From an uncultured Bacteroides sp. (lineage in GTDB: Bacteria > Bacteroidota > Bacteroidia > Bacteroidales > Bacteroidaceae), in the NCBI GenBank assembly GCA_949285075.1, contig CASDXF010000003.1, positions 1 through 64,000 of the forward strand: a DNA stretch of 64,000 nucleotides, read 5' to 3'. Below the pieces are notes generated by a model, which was not told the origin of the DNA, did not search any database, and saw only the letters and a program-made list of their open reading frames with translations. The position numbers and the translations under genes were made by a program. This document shows positions 15,816 to 24,991 of this stretch, one piece after another; the first letter of the stretch is position 1; every line of letters begins with the position of its first letter.

Positions 15816-17471
15816 TCATCGTTTCAGGTAGAGGGCCGCGGCCTCGGCGCAGCGTTCCCCGTCTATACCCGCGGAGACGATGCCGCCCGCGTATCCGGCC
15901 CCCTCGCCGCAGGGGAACAGCCCCCGCAGCGCGGTGTGTTGCAGTGTCTCGCTGTCTCTCACGACACGCAGGGGCGACGAGGTGCGCGTCTCCACGCCTA
16001 TCATCACCGCCTCGTTGGTGAGGAAGCCCCGTGCGTCGCGCCCGAACTTGGTGAACCCTTCGGACAGCCGGCGGCTGATGAAGGGCGGCATCCAGAAGTG
16101 CAGGGGCGAGGCTATCAGTCCCGCCGCGTACGACGACTCGGGCAGGTCGAAGCTGAGCTTCCGGCGGGTAAAGTCCGCCATTCGCTGAGCAGGGGCTGTC
16201 TGCCGCATACCTCCCTGCAACCAGCACTGCCTCTCCAGTTCCTCCTGAAGGTACATTCCCGCCAGTGTGCCGCCTGTCAGCTCGTCCAATCGTTCCGGGG
16301 TCAGGCCGGGGTTCAGGGCCGACAGTTCCGCCCGTCGGCGGTCCGCCTGCTCCGTGTCTCCCGCGGGCAGTTCCCCGCTCCGTAGGTCTTCGGGCCTAAT
16401 CTCCACCACCATCCCCGAGTTGCTCCACCGCGACCCTCGGTTGGAGGGCGACATGCCGTTCACCGCCACTTGCTGTGGCCCACTGGCGGAGGGGACGACG
16501 AATCCCCCCGGACACATGCAGAAGCTGTACACCCCGCGTCCCTCGACCTGAGTGACGAAGCTATACTCGGCGGGCGGCAGATACTCGCCGCGGCCCTCCC
16601 TGCGGTGATACTGTATGCGGTCGATAAGCTCGGCGGGGTGCTCCAGACGTACTCCGGCGGCGAACCCCTTCGCCTCCAACGCCATCCCTTTGGCGGCAAG
16701 CATTCGGTACACGTCCCGCGCCGAGTGGCCCGTGGCCAGTATCACCGGCCCGAGGATAGTCTCGCCCGCGGCCGTCTCTATCCCTATGGCCTCGCCGTCC
16801 CTGACGATGAGCGAGTCCATCCTCGTCTGGAAGCGCACCTCTCCGCCCCGCGACGTGATGGTTTGGCGCATCCGCTCGATAATCCCCGGCAGCTTGTCCG
16901 TGCCGATGTGCGGGTGCGCATCCGCCAGTATGGAGGTCGAAGCCCCGTGTTGGCAGAACACGCTCAGTATCTTCTCCACGCTGCCCTTCTTCTTGCTTCG
17001 GGTGTAGAGTTTCCCGTCCGAGTAGGCCCCCGCTCCGCCCTCGCCGAAGCAGTAGTTCGACTCCGGGTCCACGGCGTGCTCGCGGCTGATGCGGGCCAAG
17101 TCCTTCTTGCGTTCCCTCACGTCCTTCCCTCGCTCCACGACCACCGGCCTCAGTCCCAGTTCGATGAGCTTCAGGGCGGCGAACAGTCCCCCCGGGCCCG
17201 CTCCCACGACCACCACTTGCGGCTTTCCCTCCACGTCGGGGTATTCCACCCGCTTGTAGTCGTCCTCCTTCCCCGGCATCTCGTTCAGGTAGACCCTCAC
17301 GGTGAGGTTGATGAAAACGTTCCGGTGTCTCGCGTCGATGCTTCGCTTCAGCACCCGCGTGGCGTTAATCTGCTCCGTCGCCACTCCCTTCTCCCGGGCG
17401 AGGTATTCGTTAATCCGCTGCTCACTGGCCGCCGTCTCGGGCGGTACGCGGAGTTGGTATTCCTGTATCAT
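15816..17471 (-). CDS. FAD-dependent oxidoreductase, COG2509 type
   Basis: A 551-residue cytoplasmic flavoprotein of unknown substrate. An N-terminal ferredoxin-like region (about residues 1-85) precedes the dinucleotide-binding motif VVVVGAGPGGLFAALKL and ERGKDV at the end of the second strand. Later come the conserved YCFGEGGAGAYSDGKLYTR and CMCPGGFVVPS stretches characteristic of this family, and a C-terminal GEGAGYAGGIVSAGIDG FAD-binding motif. It lies between radA and the LuxR-type gene in one minus-strand run with short gaps (29 and 18 bases). Confidence 0.88.
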   Translation of the reverse strand: MIQEYQLRVPPETAASEQRINEYLAREKGVATEQINATRVLKRSIDARHRNVFINLTVRVYLNEMPGKEDDYKRVEYPDVEGKPQVVVVGAGPGGLFAALKLIELGLRPVVVERGKDVRERKKDLARISREHAVDPESNYCFGEGGAGAYSDGKLYTRSKKKGSVEKILSVFCQHGASTSILADAHPHIGTDKLPGIIERMRQTITSRGGEVRFQTRMDSLIVRDGEAIGIETAAGETILGPVILATGHSARDVYRMLAAKGMALEAKGFAAGVRLEHPAELIDRIQYHRREGRGEYLPPAEYSFVTQVEGRGVYSFCMCPGGFVVPSASGPQQVAVNGMSPSNRGSRWSNSGMVVEIRPEDLRSGELPAGDTEQADRRRAELSALNPGLTPERLDELTGGTLAGMYLQEELERQCWLQGGMRQTAPAQRMADFTRRKLSFDLPESSYAAGLIASPLHFWMPPFISRRLSEGFTKFGRDARGFLTNEAVMIGVETRTSSPLRVVRDSETLQHTALRGLFPCGEGAGYAGGIVSAGIDGERCAEAAALYLKR

Positions 17472-17500
17472 AATAATGTATAGTATTTACTGTTGATTCT

Positions 17501-18868
17501 CTATCCGAACAAGGCCCTGAAGGCCTCCTCCACCTTTCGCACCGGTATCAGCTCGATACCCGCCTTTCTTGCGTCGATGCCTTGCAGGTTGTACTTGGGC
17601 AGGACGAACCTCTTGAAGCCGAGCTTCTCCGCCTCGCCGATGCGCTGCTCTATGCGGTTCACGGGGCGTATCTCTCCCGACAGTCCCACCTCGCCCGCCA
17701 TGCAGACCTCCGGCTCTATGGCCACGTCCATGTTGGACGACAGTATGGCACTGATGACCGCCAAGTCTATGGCGGGGTCGTTCACCTTCAGCCCTCCGGC
17801 GATGTTCAGGAACACGTCTTTCTGCGCCAGCTTGAAGCCTACCCGCTTCTCCAACACCGCCAACAGCATATTCATCCGACGGATGTCGAACCCCGTGGCC
17901 GAGCGTTGCGGGTTGCCGTACACCGCAGAGCTGACCAACGCCTGCGTCTCTATCAGAAACGGGCGCACGCCCTCTATGGCCGAGGCGATGGCGATGCCGC
18001 TCATGCCCTCGTGGTCTTGGCTCAGCAGCAGTTCCGACGGATTGCTTACCTGCCGCAGACCGTCCTGCCTCATCTCGTATATCCCCAGTTCGGCTGTGCT
18101 GCCGAAGCGGTTCTTTATGCTGCGCAGAATGCGGTACATGTAGTGTTGGTCTCCTTCGAACTGCAACACCGTGTCCACGATATGTTCCAACACCTTCGGC
18201 CCGGCGATGCTCCCCTCCTTGTTGATATGCCCGATGAGCAGCACCGGCGTATGGGTCTCCTTAGCGAAGCGCAGTATCGACGCCGCGCACTCCCGTATCT
18301 GCGCGATGCTCCCGGGCGACGATTCGATGCCCTCCGTCGATATGGTCTGTATGGAGTCTATGATGACCAAGTCGGGCCGGGTGTTCTTAATGTGCGTGTA
18401 AATCTGTTCCAACGAAGTCTCGCAGACAATGAGGCAGTCGCTCGACACCTTCGACAGCCGGTCGGCCCTCAGCTTGAGCTGCCGCGCGCTCTCCTCTCCG
18501 GAGACGTAGAGCACCCTCCTTTCCGGCATCCGCAGTACGGTCTGCATCACTAAGGTCGACTTCCCGATGCCCGGCTCACCGCCAATCAGTACCAACGACC
18601 CCGGCACCAGTCCTCCGCCAAGCACCCGGTTCAGCTCCTCGTCGTGCGTGTCGATGCGCGGCTCTTGTCCTGCCTCTATCTCGCTTAGCGTCTGCGGCCT
18701 CGCTTTCCGCGTCTCCACGCCCGGCACCGCCCTCCGGCTTGCCGGTTCCTTTCTTACCACCTCTTCCACGTAGGTGTTCCACTCGCCGCACGACGGGCAT
18801 TTCCCCACCCATTTGGGGGACTCCTGTCCGCAGTTGCTGCATACGTATACGGTCTTCTCTTTAGCCAT
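17501..18868 (-). CDS. radA: DNA repair protein RadA
   Basis: Branch-migration ATPase that processes recombination intermediates, 455 residues. In order: C4 zinc finger (CSNCGQ...CPSCGEWNT) at the N-terminus; RecA-like ATPase with Walker A GEPGIGKST and Walker B LVIIDSIQT; the RadA-specific KNRFGS motif; and a C-terminal Lon-protease-like domain (GGLKVNDPAIDLAV) lacking protease function in the family. First gene of the minus run radA-FAD protein-LuxR type. A near-match -7 box (CGAAAGTA on plus, 18897-18904) lies 29 bases above the ATG. Confidence 0.96.
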   Translation of the reverse strand: MAKEKTVYVCSNCGQESPKWVGKCPSCGEWNTYVEEVVRKEPASRRAVPGVETRKARPQTLSEIEAGQEPRIDTHDEELNRVLGGGLVPGSLVLIGGEPGIGKSTLVMQTVLRMPERRVLYVSGEESARQLKLRADRLSKVSSDCLIVCETSLEQIYTHIKNTRPDLVIIDSIQTISTEGIESSPGSIAQIRECAASILRFAKETHTPVLLIGHINKEGSIAGPKVLEHIVDTVLQFEGDQHYMYRILRSIKNRFGSTAELGIYEMRQDGLRQVSNPSELLLSQDHEGMSGIAIASAIEGVRPFLIETQALVSSAVYGNPQRSATGFDIRRMNMLLAVLEKRVGFKLAQKDVFLNIAGGLKVNDPAIDLAVISAILSSNMDVAIEPEVCMAGEVGLSGEIRPVNRIEQRIGEAEKLGFKRFVLPKYNLQGIDARKAGIELIPVRKVEEAFRALFG

Positions 18869-18945
18869 AGGGTTCTCTTTCTCGTGAAACGGTACGCGAA
18901 AGTACAGATTAATTTGTCAGAAAACGACGGCCGGTAGAAATAGTT

Positions 18946-18976
18946 TTTCGTAATTGGTCAAAACAATGTAACTTTG
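18946..18976 (+). promoter_or_regulatory. Promoter of mscS-like gene
   Basis: TTTC (18946-18949) in the -33 position, 19-base spacer, then TAACTTTG (18969-18976), an exact TAnnTTTG -7 box. The ATG is at 19021. Confidence 0.6.
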
Positions 18977-19020
18977 TGACTTGTTTAAGTGCATATTAAT
19001 TAACTCTAAGATTCAAGAAT

Positions 19021-19923
19021 ATGTTACTATTATTTCAGGCGGCTATGGCCGATTCGGCTAAGGTAGCCGCGAAGGAACTGGTAAAGGAGGAAATCGCTAA
19101 GGCGGAAGGCTTGGACAAGCTGTCGCTCATCACCGAGCAGTTGGTGGACTTCAGCATACGTGCCGGAGAGCGCATCTTGATAGCGGTTGTCGTTTTCATC
19201 GTCGGCCGTTTCCTTATATCGATGCTCAACAAGCTTGTGAACCGGATGTTGGAGAGGAGGAAACTGGATGTCAGCGTCAAGACATTTGTCCGCAGTCTGG
19301 TGAATATCCTGCTCACCGTCCTGCTGATTGTCTCCGTCATCGGCGCGTTGGGTGTAGAGACTACTTCGTTCGCTGCGCTGTTGGCCTCCGCCGGTGTAGC
19401 CATCGGTATGGCGCTTTCCGGTAACTTGCAGAATTTCGCCGGGGGACTGATTATTCTGTTGTTCAAACCCTACAAGGTAGGCGACTGGATAGAGAGCCAG
19501 AACGTCTCCGGAACGGTAAGGGAGATTCAAATCTTCCACACGATTCTTACTACGGCCGACAATAAGGTGATTTACATTCCGAATGGCGCTATGAGTAGCG
19601 GCGTGGTGATAAACTATAGTTACCAAGTCAATCGCCGTGTCGAGTGGATTGTCGGCGTAGACTACGGCGAGGACTTTGGCAAGGTCAAGGCGGTGGTAGA
19701 CGGTATTTTGGCGGCCGACTCCCGCATTCTCGCCGACCCGGCCCCGTTCGTCGCCCTCAACGCGTTGGACGCCAGCAGCGTGAACATCGTAATTCGTGTC
19801 TGGGTAAAGACCGGCGACTATTGGAACGTCTATTACGACATCAATAAGGCCATTTACGAGACCTTCAACGAGAAGGGCATCAACTTCCCCTTCCCGCAGC
19901 TTACGGTACATCAAGGCAGCTGA
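19021..19923 (+). CDS. mscS: Small-conductance mechanosensitive channel, MscS family
   Basis: A 300-residue inner-membrane channel that opens on membrane tension to release solutes. It has a short amphipathic N-terminus, three transmembrane helices (about 55-75, 95-118, 125-150), and the pore-lining third helix AALLASAGVAIGMALSGNLQNFAGG rich in Gly/Ala. The beta domain (KVGDWIE) follows, then the cytoplasmic vestibule ending PFPQLTVH. It is a single-gene unit with its own promoter and a terminator at 19967-20017. Confidence 0.93.
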   Translation: MLLLFQAAMADSAKVAAKELVKEEIAKAEGLDKLSLITEQLVDFSIRAGERILIAVVVFIVGRFLISMLNKLVNRMLERRKLDVSVKTFVRSLVNILLTVLLIVSVIGALGVETTSFAALLASAGVAIGMALSGNLQNFAGGLIILLFKPYKVGDWIESQNVSGTVREIQIFHTILTTADNKVIYIPNGAMSSGVVINYSYQVNRRVEWIVGVDYGEDFGKVKAVVDGILAADSRILADPAPFVALNALDASSVNIVIRVWVKTGDYWNVYYDINKAIYETFNEKGINFPFPQLTVHQGS

Positions 19924-19966
19924 CGGCAAACGCCCGCTTAGCACTTGCCTGAATCTCGCTTTAGCT

Positions 19967-20017
19967 AAAGTCCGGCTGACTTTTCCGTTAAGAATAGGAA
20001 ATTTAGCCGGACTTTTT
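19967..20017 (+). terminator. Terminator after mscS
   Basis: AAAGTCCGGCT (19967-19977) pairs with AGCCGGACTTT (20005-20015), an 11-bp stem with a 27-base loop followed by a T-run. Confidence 0.7.
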
Positions 20018-20041
20018 GCGTTGACTCTCTAATGAAATGAC

Positions 20042-20049
20042 TATTTTTG
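20042..20049 (+). promoter_or_regulatory. -7 box of coiled-coil protein gene
   Basis: TATTTTTG followed by C matches TAnnTTTG, 29 bases before the ATG at 20079. The -33 element is unclear. Confidence 0.45.
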
Positions 20050-20078
20050 CGGCATTATAAAATTTACGACTGAAATAT

Positions 20079-20951
20079 ATGGATAAAAAGAAGCTTCTTA
20101 TCGTCTCCGTGTCCGTGTTGATTGTAGCCATTATCGGCATAACCTGCCTGTTGATTCGAGAAAAACAGGTAAACCGTGACTTGGTGGAGGAATTCGAGTT
20201 GGATAAGGAAGACATGGAAAACGAGTACGCCCGTTTCGCTCAGCAGTACGATGAACTGAAAATGACGGTTTCCAACGATTCGTTGGCGCAACAGTTGGAG
20301 CGGGAGCAACTGAAGACTCAACGGCTGTTGGAGGAGTTACGCACCGTAAAGAGTACGAATGCGGCGGAGATACGTCGCCTTAAGAAAGAGTTGGCGACGG
20401 TGCGCGAGGTGATGCGCAGCTATCTGGTTCAGATAGATTCGCTGAACAGGCTGACCAGTCAGCAAAAGCAGGTTATAGCCGAGGTTACTCAAAAGTACCA
20501 TAGGGCGTCGCAACAAATCAATACTCTCTCCGAGGAGAAAGAGACACTGAACAAGAAGGTCACATTAGCCGCTCAGCTCGACGCGACGAATATCAACGTG
20601 GAGCCTCGTAATAAGCGGGGACGCAAGACAAGCCGGGTGAAGAGCATTACGAAGTTGGCCATCAGTTTTACGATAACGAAGAACATCACGGCGGAGAATG
20701 GCGAGCGCATTCTTTACGTGCGCATCACGAAGCCGGACAACAGTGTATTGACGAAAAATGCCGCCAATACCTTCCCGTACGAGAATCGCACCTTAGCCTA
20801 CTCCATTAAGAAGTATATTGATTACAACGGAGAGGAACAGAATATCGAGGTCTTCTGGGATGTGGAGGAATATCTTTATGCGGGAGATTATCGCGTAGAT
20901 ATATTTGAAGGGGGAAACCTGATAGGTTCTCAAGCGTTTACTTTGGATTGA
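20079..20951 (+). CDS. Membrane-anchored coiled-coil protein, function unknown
   Basis: A 290-residue protein I cannot name. One N-terminal transmembrane anchor (residues 6-25, LLIVSVSVLIVAIIGITCLL) precedes a long heptad-rich coiled coil (about 30-175, Leu/Glu/Lys/Gln-rich). A basic linker NKRGRKTSR follows, then a beta-rich C-terminal domain (about 190-290) ending GSQAFTLD. This layout suggests a periplasmic protein held on the inner membrane by its N-terminus. It has its own promoter and a strong terminator. Confidence 0.8.
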   Translation: MDKKKLLIVSVSVLIVAIIGITCLLIREKQVNRDLVEEFELDKEDMENEYARFAQQYDELKMTVSNDSLAQQLEREQLKTQRLLEELRTVKSTNAAEIRRLKKELATVREVMRSYLVQIDSLNRLTSQQKQVIAEVTQKYHRASQQINTLSEEKETLNKKVTLAAQLDATNINVEPRNKRGRKTSRVKSITKLAISFTITKNITAENGERILYVRITKPDNSVLTKNAANTFPYENRTLAYSIKKYIDYNGEEQNIEVFWDVEEYLYAGDYRVDIFEGGNLIGSQAFTLD

Positions 20952-20970
20952 CACTGTTTCTTGAGAGATT

Positions 20971-21018
20971 AGCTGAGCCTCTCGTCTGGAACCCCGGACG
21001 GGAGGCTTAGCTTTTTTT
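20971..21018. terminator. Bidirectional terminator
   Basis: AGCTGAGCCTC..CGTC (from 20971) pairs with GACG..GAGGCTTAGCT (to 21012), then seven Ts. It separates the coiled-coil gene from the convergent retropepsin-like gene and could end both transcripts. Confidence 0.75.
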
Positions 21019-21053
21019 ATACACAGGCGGTTATATCTCGTGAGATATGAATC

Positions 21054-22448
21054 TCACTCCGCCGTTATTCTCATATTCACGAAATCGAGCCTGACCTTGT
21101 GACCTAACCGTTTCAGAAAGACGAGCCCTACCGTTCCGTCCTTTTCCTTTTGTGGTGTTGCCATTGTTGGAACATGCCAAAAAGTAACGTCCTCTTTGCC
21201 CAAGTTAACTGTTTTTGAGTCGAGGCATACCACCGGGTTTTGGACGAACTGAAACTTAGCTTCTGGACTGAATAAGGTTACGCCGTAAATGCGCTCTCCT
21301 TTCTTCCCCATAATATTGGTGTCCAACTGGATGGTGTCTTTATGTTTCTCATAGAATGTTGGGGACAAGGTGAGTGCGGAGAGCGTAGACCCCATATCCA
21401 CAAAACCGATAAAGTCGTTCGAGTTCACGGTCAAGTGAGCGTATAAATAATCGTTTTCAATGCAGAGATTGGGTTCCTTATCGTTGCGAGCGACTTGTTC
21501 AGGAACGGTTATATACGCCTCTTTCTTCGCCCAATTTATATCTATACAGCCTAACTTTCTTAAAATAGGCAAGCCGACAATAAAGTTCACGTTAGAGAAT
21601 ATCGAGTCGTATTTTGCCTTTTGGCTTTCCGTCAGTTCTATCGAATCCGGATAGAGGGACAGGTAATTGTCGTCGACGACGGTTGCGGAAATGTTCTCTA
21701 CCAATACATTACCTATCCTCAACGAATCGACTAAAACCCTTTTCGCTTTGGTTGAAATCCCGTTAATCTGTATGGAATCCGTAGACAGGACTTTATTCAT
21801 TCCGCATGCTTTGGCCTTGCTTTCCGTTACCCATAGGTGGAATTGGAATCCGGTGTCTAAAATCGCGTTTACTTTTACGCCGTTACACTCCGCCGGAACG
21901 GAGAATAGCGAATCGTTAGCGATGCGGATTGTGTTGTTGGCCGACTCCAATGCGGTTATTCTCATTTTGGGGATTTGCATCTCCTGTAATGTCTCCTCCT
22001 TCAATTGGTTGATGATGGCGAGCTGATTCTGAAGCCCTGCGGAGTCCGCAGCAAGAGACGATTCTTGTTGGAAGTAAAGTTCTACTTTTTGGAGCACCTC
22101 GAATGTCTTTTCATAATTTCTGGCCTTAGCGTAAAGGTTGAGTAAGGCTCCAAAACCGGACAGCTTCATATTCTCGTCCGGGAAAAATGCGGGGCACTCA
22201 TTCAGCATTCTGTCAAAATAGAATGCGGCACTGTCCGGCTGATTAAGCAGCTCACACATCTTTTGTTTATAAAACAGTTTCACTTCCGGTGCAATGCTGC
22301 CTTGGTGTTGCTTCATATAGTCTCTTGCGCTAAAGCATTCGTTATTCCAAAGCATATCGAATAATATCTGTGAATGATTAGTGCTCTGCGCAAATAAGGC
22401 AACAGTATAAAAATTAAATAATATGATAAATGAAAATATTTTCTTCAT
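21054..22448 (-). CDS. Secreted protein with two retropepsin-like aspartyl protease domains
   Basis: A 464-residue exported protein: signal peptide (MKKIFSFIILFNFYTVALFAQ), a helical TPR-like region (about 25-165), then two retropepsin-like folds in tandem. The first has the active-site motif ILDTGF (Asp198); the second has FVDMGST (Asp351), where the usual Thr is Met. Two half-sites in one chain would form an intramolecular dimer like pepsin. Its ATG overlaps the TGA of the radical SAM gene by 4 bases, indicating translational coupling. A role in maturing or exporting the radical SAM product is inferred from this coupling only. Confidence 0.82.
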   Translation of the reverse strand: MKKIFSFIILFNFYTVALFAQSTNHSQILFDMLWNNECFSARDYMKQHQGSIAPEVKLFYKQKMCELLNQPDSAAFYFDRMLNECPAFFPDENMKLSGFGALLNLYAKARNYEKTFEVLQKVELYFQQESSLAADSAGLQNQLAIINQLKEETLQEMQIPKMRITALESANNTIRIANDSLFSVPAECNGVKVNAILDTGFQFHLWVTESKAKACGMNKVLSTDSIQINGISTKAKRVLVDSLRIGNVLVENISATVVDDNYLSLYPDSIELTESQKAKYDSIFSNVNFIVGLPILRKLGCIDINWAKKEAYITVPEQVARNDKEPNLCIENDYLYAHLTVNSNDFIGFVDMGSTLSALTLSPTFYEKHKDTIQLDTNIMGKKGERIYGVTLFSPEAKFQFVQNPVVCLDSKTVNLGKEDVTFWHVPTMATPQKEKDGTVGLVFLKRLGHKVRLDFVNMRITAE

Positions 22449-24328
22449 ACCAACAAGTTATTTGTATTAATAATAGAGGCTATTTCTGTATAATTGTCAG
22501 TCGCATATAACAAGCCTTCACCTTTCAGCTCTTCTATCGTATTAACGACTTCCACTTCCAACACATTCTTATCGATATCATTTCTTATGCAATTCAATAA
22601 CTCTGTGTAGGAAATGACTTTTTCATTTCCTGCTTTCAATATATACCAGTCCAATGAATCGATTTCAAACTCTAATTCATTAATGGAAACATCATTAAAA
22701 GACTCCTTGTAGAGTACGATGTTTTCATGCTTTACTAATTGATAAGCAAATCTATTGTGTTGATAATAAGATTCAGTCTGTACAAATGTATCCCACAAAG
22801 AATTAACTTGTGCATCATATACATCTACGATATCCAAGCATTTATCTCCCAGTTTGAGATATGGTTGAGGCAGGAACCACGCAAATAGTCTACTCCTTTC
22901 CCATTTCCCGGAATCTTCTTTTGTCTGCTTATAATAACGGCTCGCATGTGAAATGGCCAATCTTGTCATTTGGTGATTAAATCTTCCATTGTTGAAATAG
23001 AAGCGTAAAGCATGAAGATTGTAAACACCTTCTATTATGTCATCATCCGTTTCTTCTAATAGTCCAATAATGATATTAGCGCCTTCAACTCTTATATTAT
23101 ACAGTGTCGCATATTTGATAAACAGTAGGTTACTGGCGAATGAGTTTTTCTTTTCTATTTTCTTTAATAGATTATCGCTTGGGGATTCATAGCCTATTTG
23201 CACTCTTTCAAAACCCGCAAGCAGCATTTTCTTTATGGTTTCAGCATTAATGTTTTTGGTGACAATCTCAGCCAGTCCGATTTTAAAGTCAGGGTAGTCT
23301 TGCCTCAGTTCTATCAGTCTGTCAAGCAATTGGTCGAATCTGGCGTAATCGTTGTCAATAACATCATTATCCAAGAAGTTGAACCGATACACATTAAACT
23401 CTTTAATGTGATACCTTATCTCGTCAAGCAAAGCGTCCACAGATTTAGCCCTGTTTTTATAGCCGACGTTCAAATAGCAGAAATGGCAACGGTTCCAATG
23501 GCATCCGCGGCTGCCTTCAACGGTAATGGCCGTCTCTAAGCCCGTTAAATGTTCATACTCCTTTTTTTGCTTGAAATAATCGTGATAGTCCGGACGCTCG
23601 TCCAAAGAGGAAAGGTCGGTGAAGAGCACCTTACGGTTGGTGGACGTGATGACCTTATCCTCTTTCCTGTAGGCCAAATTGGGTATATCGTCCAACGGAA
23701 CCTCTCCATTCTCCAAAGAAGAGATTAATGAATATAGGGAGTTCTCTCCTTCTCCCCAAAGTGCGTAATCGAATTGGCCGAAATTCTCCAGAAACTTGAT
23801 AGCGGCGTTCTGGGTTCCAATACCGCCTAAGATGGAAATGCTTTGGGGATATTTCTCCTTGATTTTGGCCACTATGATGGATGAGCAGACCCACTGATAC
23901 AAGTTGGCGGAGAAACCGTAAAAAGGAATATCCGGAGAACAGGTCTTGTCTATTATCTCGTCTATCGCCTTGTCCAATAGCTCCGCGTAGCGCTTCATGT
24001 GCTTGTCAAACAAGTCTTCTCCCCGGCCCACGAATTGCGGCTTGATGGAAATGAGCTTGCCCTTTATTTTGTTGTATGTGGGCTTGTCATTCATCCGGAC
24101 GGACAGGTAGTTGAAGAACAATAGCAGGCTATTCGTCTCATCGGACAAGACGCTCGTGTCTGTCGCCCATAGGAAGTCGCATTGCAGTTTGGAAAACTCC
24201 ATGTTCCAATAATGTACCCGGCAACCTATCCCTTTGGAACCCAAATAGGAACCCAATACGGAAAACGCGGCGGCCGGCATACTAAGCAAGCCCGGAGGCA
24301 TATAATTGAAAAGTATCTTCTGTTCCAT
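22445..24328 (-). CDS. B12-binding radical SAM protein, RiPP-maturase-like
   Basis: A 627-residue enzyme. The N-terminal half resembles a cobalamin-binding domain (ISILGGIGTQNAA, YALWGEGENSL). The radical SAM cluster motif is GCHWNRCHFC with cysteines at residues 276, 281 and 284. A C-terminal winged-helix-like region (about 550-627) could bind a peptide as PqqD does. It resembles the RiPP maturation radical SAM protein 1 group (by recall). The frame is open from 24385, but the -7 box at 24390-24383 covers that codon, so the ATG at 24328 (MEQKILF) is preferred. No precursor peptide gene was recognised next to it. Confidence 0.82.
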   Translation of the reverse strand: MEQKILFNYMPPGLLSMPAAAFSVLGSYLGSKGIGCRVHYWNMEFSKLQCDFLWATDTSVLSDETNSLLLFFNYLSVRMNDKPTYNKIKGKLISIKPQFVGRGEDLFDKHMKRYAELLDKAIDEIIDKTCSPDIPFYGFSANLYQWVCSSIIVAKIKEKYPQSISILGGIGTQNAAIKFLENFGQFDYALWGEGENSLYSLISSLENGEVPLDDIPNLAYRKEDKVITSTNRKVLFTDLSSLDERPDYHDYFKQKKEYEHLTGLETAITVEGSRGCHWNRCHFCYLNVGYKNRAKSVDALLDEIRYHIKEFNVYRFNFLDNDVIDNDYARFDQLLDRLIELRQDYPDFKIGLAEIVTKNINAETIKKMLLAGFERVQIGYESPSDNLLKKIEKKNSFASNLLFIKYATLYNIRVEGANIIIGLLEETDDDIIEGVYNLHALRFYFNNGRFNHQMTRLAISHASRYYKQTKEDSGKWERSRLFAWFLPQPYLKLGDKCLDIVDVYDAQVNSLWDTFVQTESYYQHNRFAYQLVKHENIVLYKESFNDVSINELEFEIDSLDWYILKAGNEKVISYTELLNCIRNDIDKNVLEVEVVNTIEELKGEGLLYATDNYTEIASIINTNNLLV

Positions 24329-24382
24329 GATGCTGTCATTAAGTTTTAGTGTGTCCTTAAGCGTTAAGATATTTATTCGGGG

Positions 24383-24415
24383 CAAACTTAAGGCGATTTA
24401 TCCTAAAAAAACAAG
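24383..24415 (-). promoter_or_regulatory. Promoter of radical SAM-retropepsin operon
   Basis: Minus-strand TAAGTTTG (24390-24383) is an exact TAnnTTTG box, with CTTG (24415-24412) 21 bases upstream. Transcription would start near 24376, inside the longer reading frame, which sets the likely start at 24328. Confidence 0.55.
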
Positions 24416-24483
24416 TGGCTTATGTTATTTTTGTTTAACATAAACGGCTTCAACTATTTGCGATGTGTGGGGGGATAATCCTT

Positions 24484-24816
24484 TCATGCGAACGTCTTAT
24501 TTAAGTGACGGGTAGCCATAGATTTTATATAGGCATCCGGCTTTTTCGCCTTGAAATAATACCAAGCAAGGAAACGGTTCAGTGTGTAGAGGTATTCCGC
24601 TTGGGGAATGAGATAATCTAACCACACCTTTTTGATTCTTTTGAAGGGATAGATTAGAAACAGTTGATTTATTTCTTTCAAGTCAAGGTGTAGCAAGGTT
24701 TTCTCAATCAACACATCGTCTGGGATATTTTTGATAGAGCTTTCATTGTACGACCAAAAGCAATGCTCTTGCTTTAGCTTCGCTAACAGTTCTTGTTTGA
24801 TTGCATCACTTGACAT
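24484..24816 (-). CDS. DUF6922-like protein, antitoxin type, unpaired
   Basis: A 110-residue helical protein with the pattern HCFWSYNESSI...IPDDVLIEKTLLHLDLKEINQLFLIYPFKRIKKVW, which fits the DUF6922 family. Family members usually precede a nucleotidyltransferase (AbiEii-type) toxin gene and act as its antitoxin. Here no such partner follows: the next gene downstream is the radical SAM gene with its own promoter. The C-terminus (TRHLNKTFA) looks complete. It may be a solitary leftover or act on a distant toxin. Confidence 0.65.
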   Translation of the reverse strand: MSSDAIKQELLAKLKQEHCFWSYNESSIKNIPDDVLIEKTLLHLDLKEINQLFLIYPFKRIKKVWLDYLIPQAEYLYTLNRFLAWYYFKAKKPDAYIKSMATRHLNKTFA

Positions 24817-24911
24817 AGCGCATCCTATTAGAATAATACAAAATTAGTGATAATTCTTATCCGAAGCAAATCGCAATGGATAATGTTTCTTTATTCTATA
24901 CTATATATATT

Positions 24912-24990
24912 CTTTTTATATGGAGCGGCGGCGAAAAAAATCGAAGAGGTACCTCCCTGATTTTTTACGCCGCCGCTCTTTATAAAAAAG
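24912..24990. repeat. Nearly perfect palindrome of about 80 bp
   Basis: Centred on AGGTACCT (24947-24954). Arms pair outward: AAAAAATC/GATTTTTT, then GAGCGGCGGCG (24923-24933) with CGCCGCCGCTC (24968-24978), then TTTTTATA/TATAAAAA. The centre and outer parts are AT-rich and the middle is GC-only, so as RNA it would be a very stable hairpin. It lies 96 bases upstream of the DUF6922 gene in gene-free DNA. Confidence 0.8.
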
Positions 24991-24991
24991 A

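Noticed and set aside
16470-18553. Long plus-strand frames (337 and 323 codons) opposite the FAD-protein and radA genes
   Set aside because: Antisense to well-supported genes in GC-rich sequence; His/Arg/Gly-rich shadow translations with no family resemblance.
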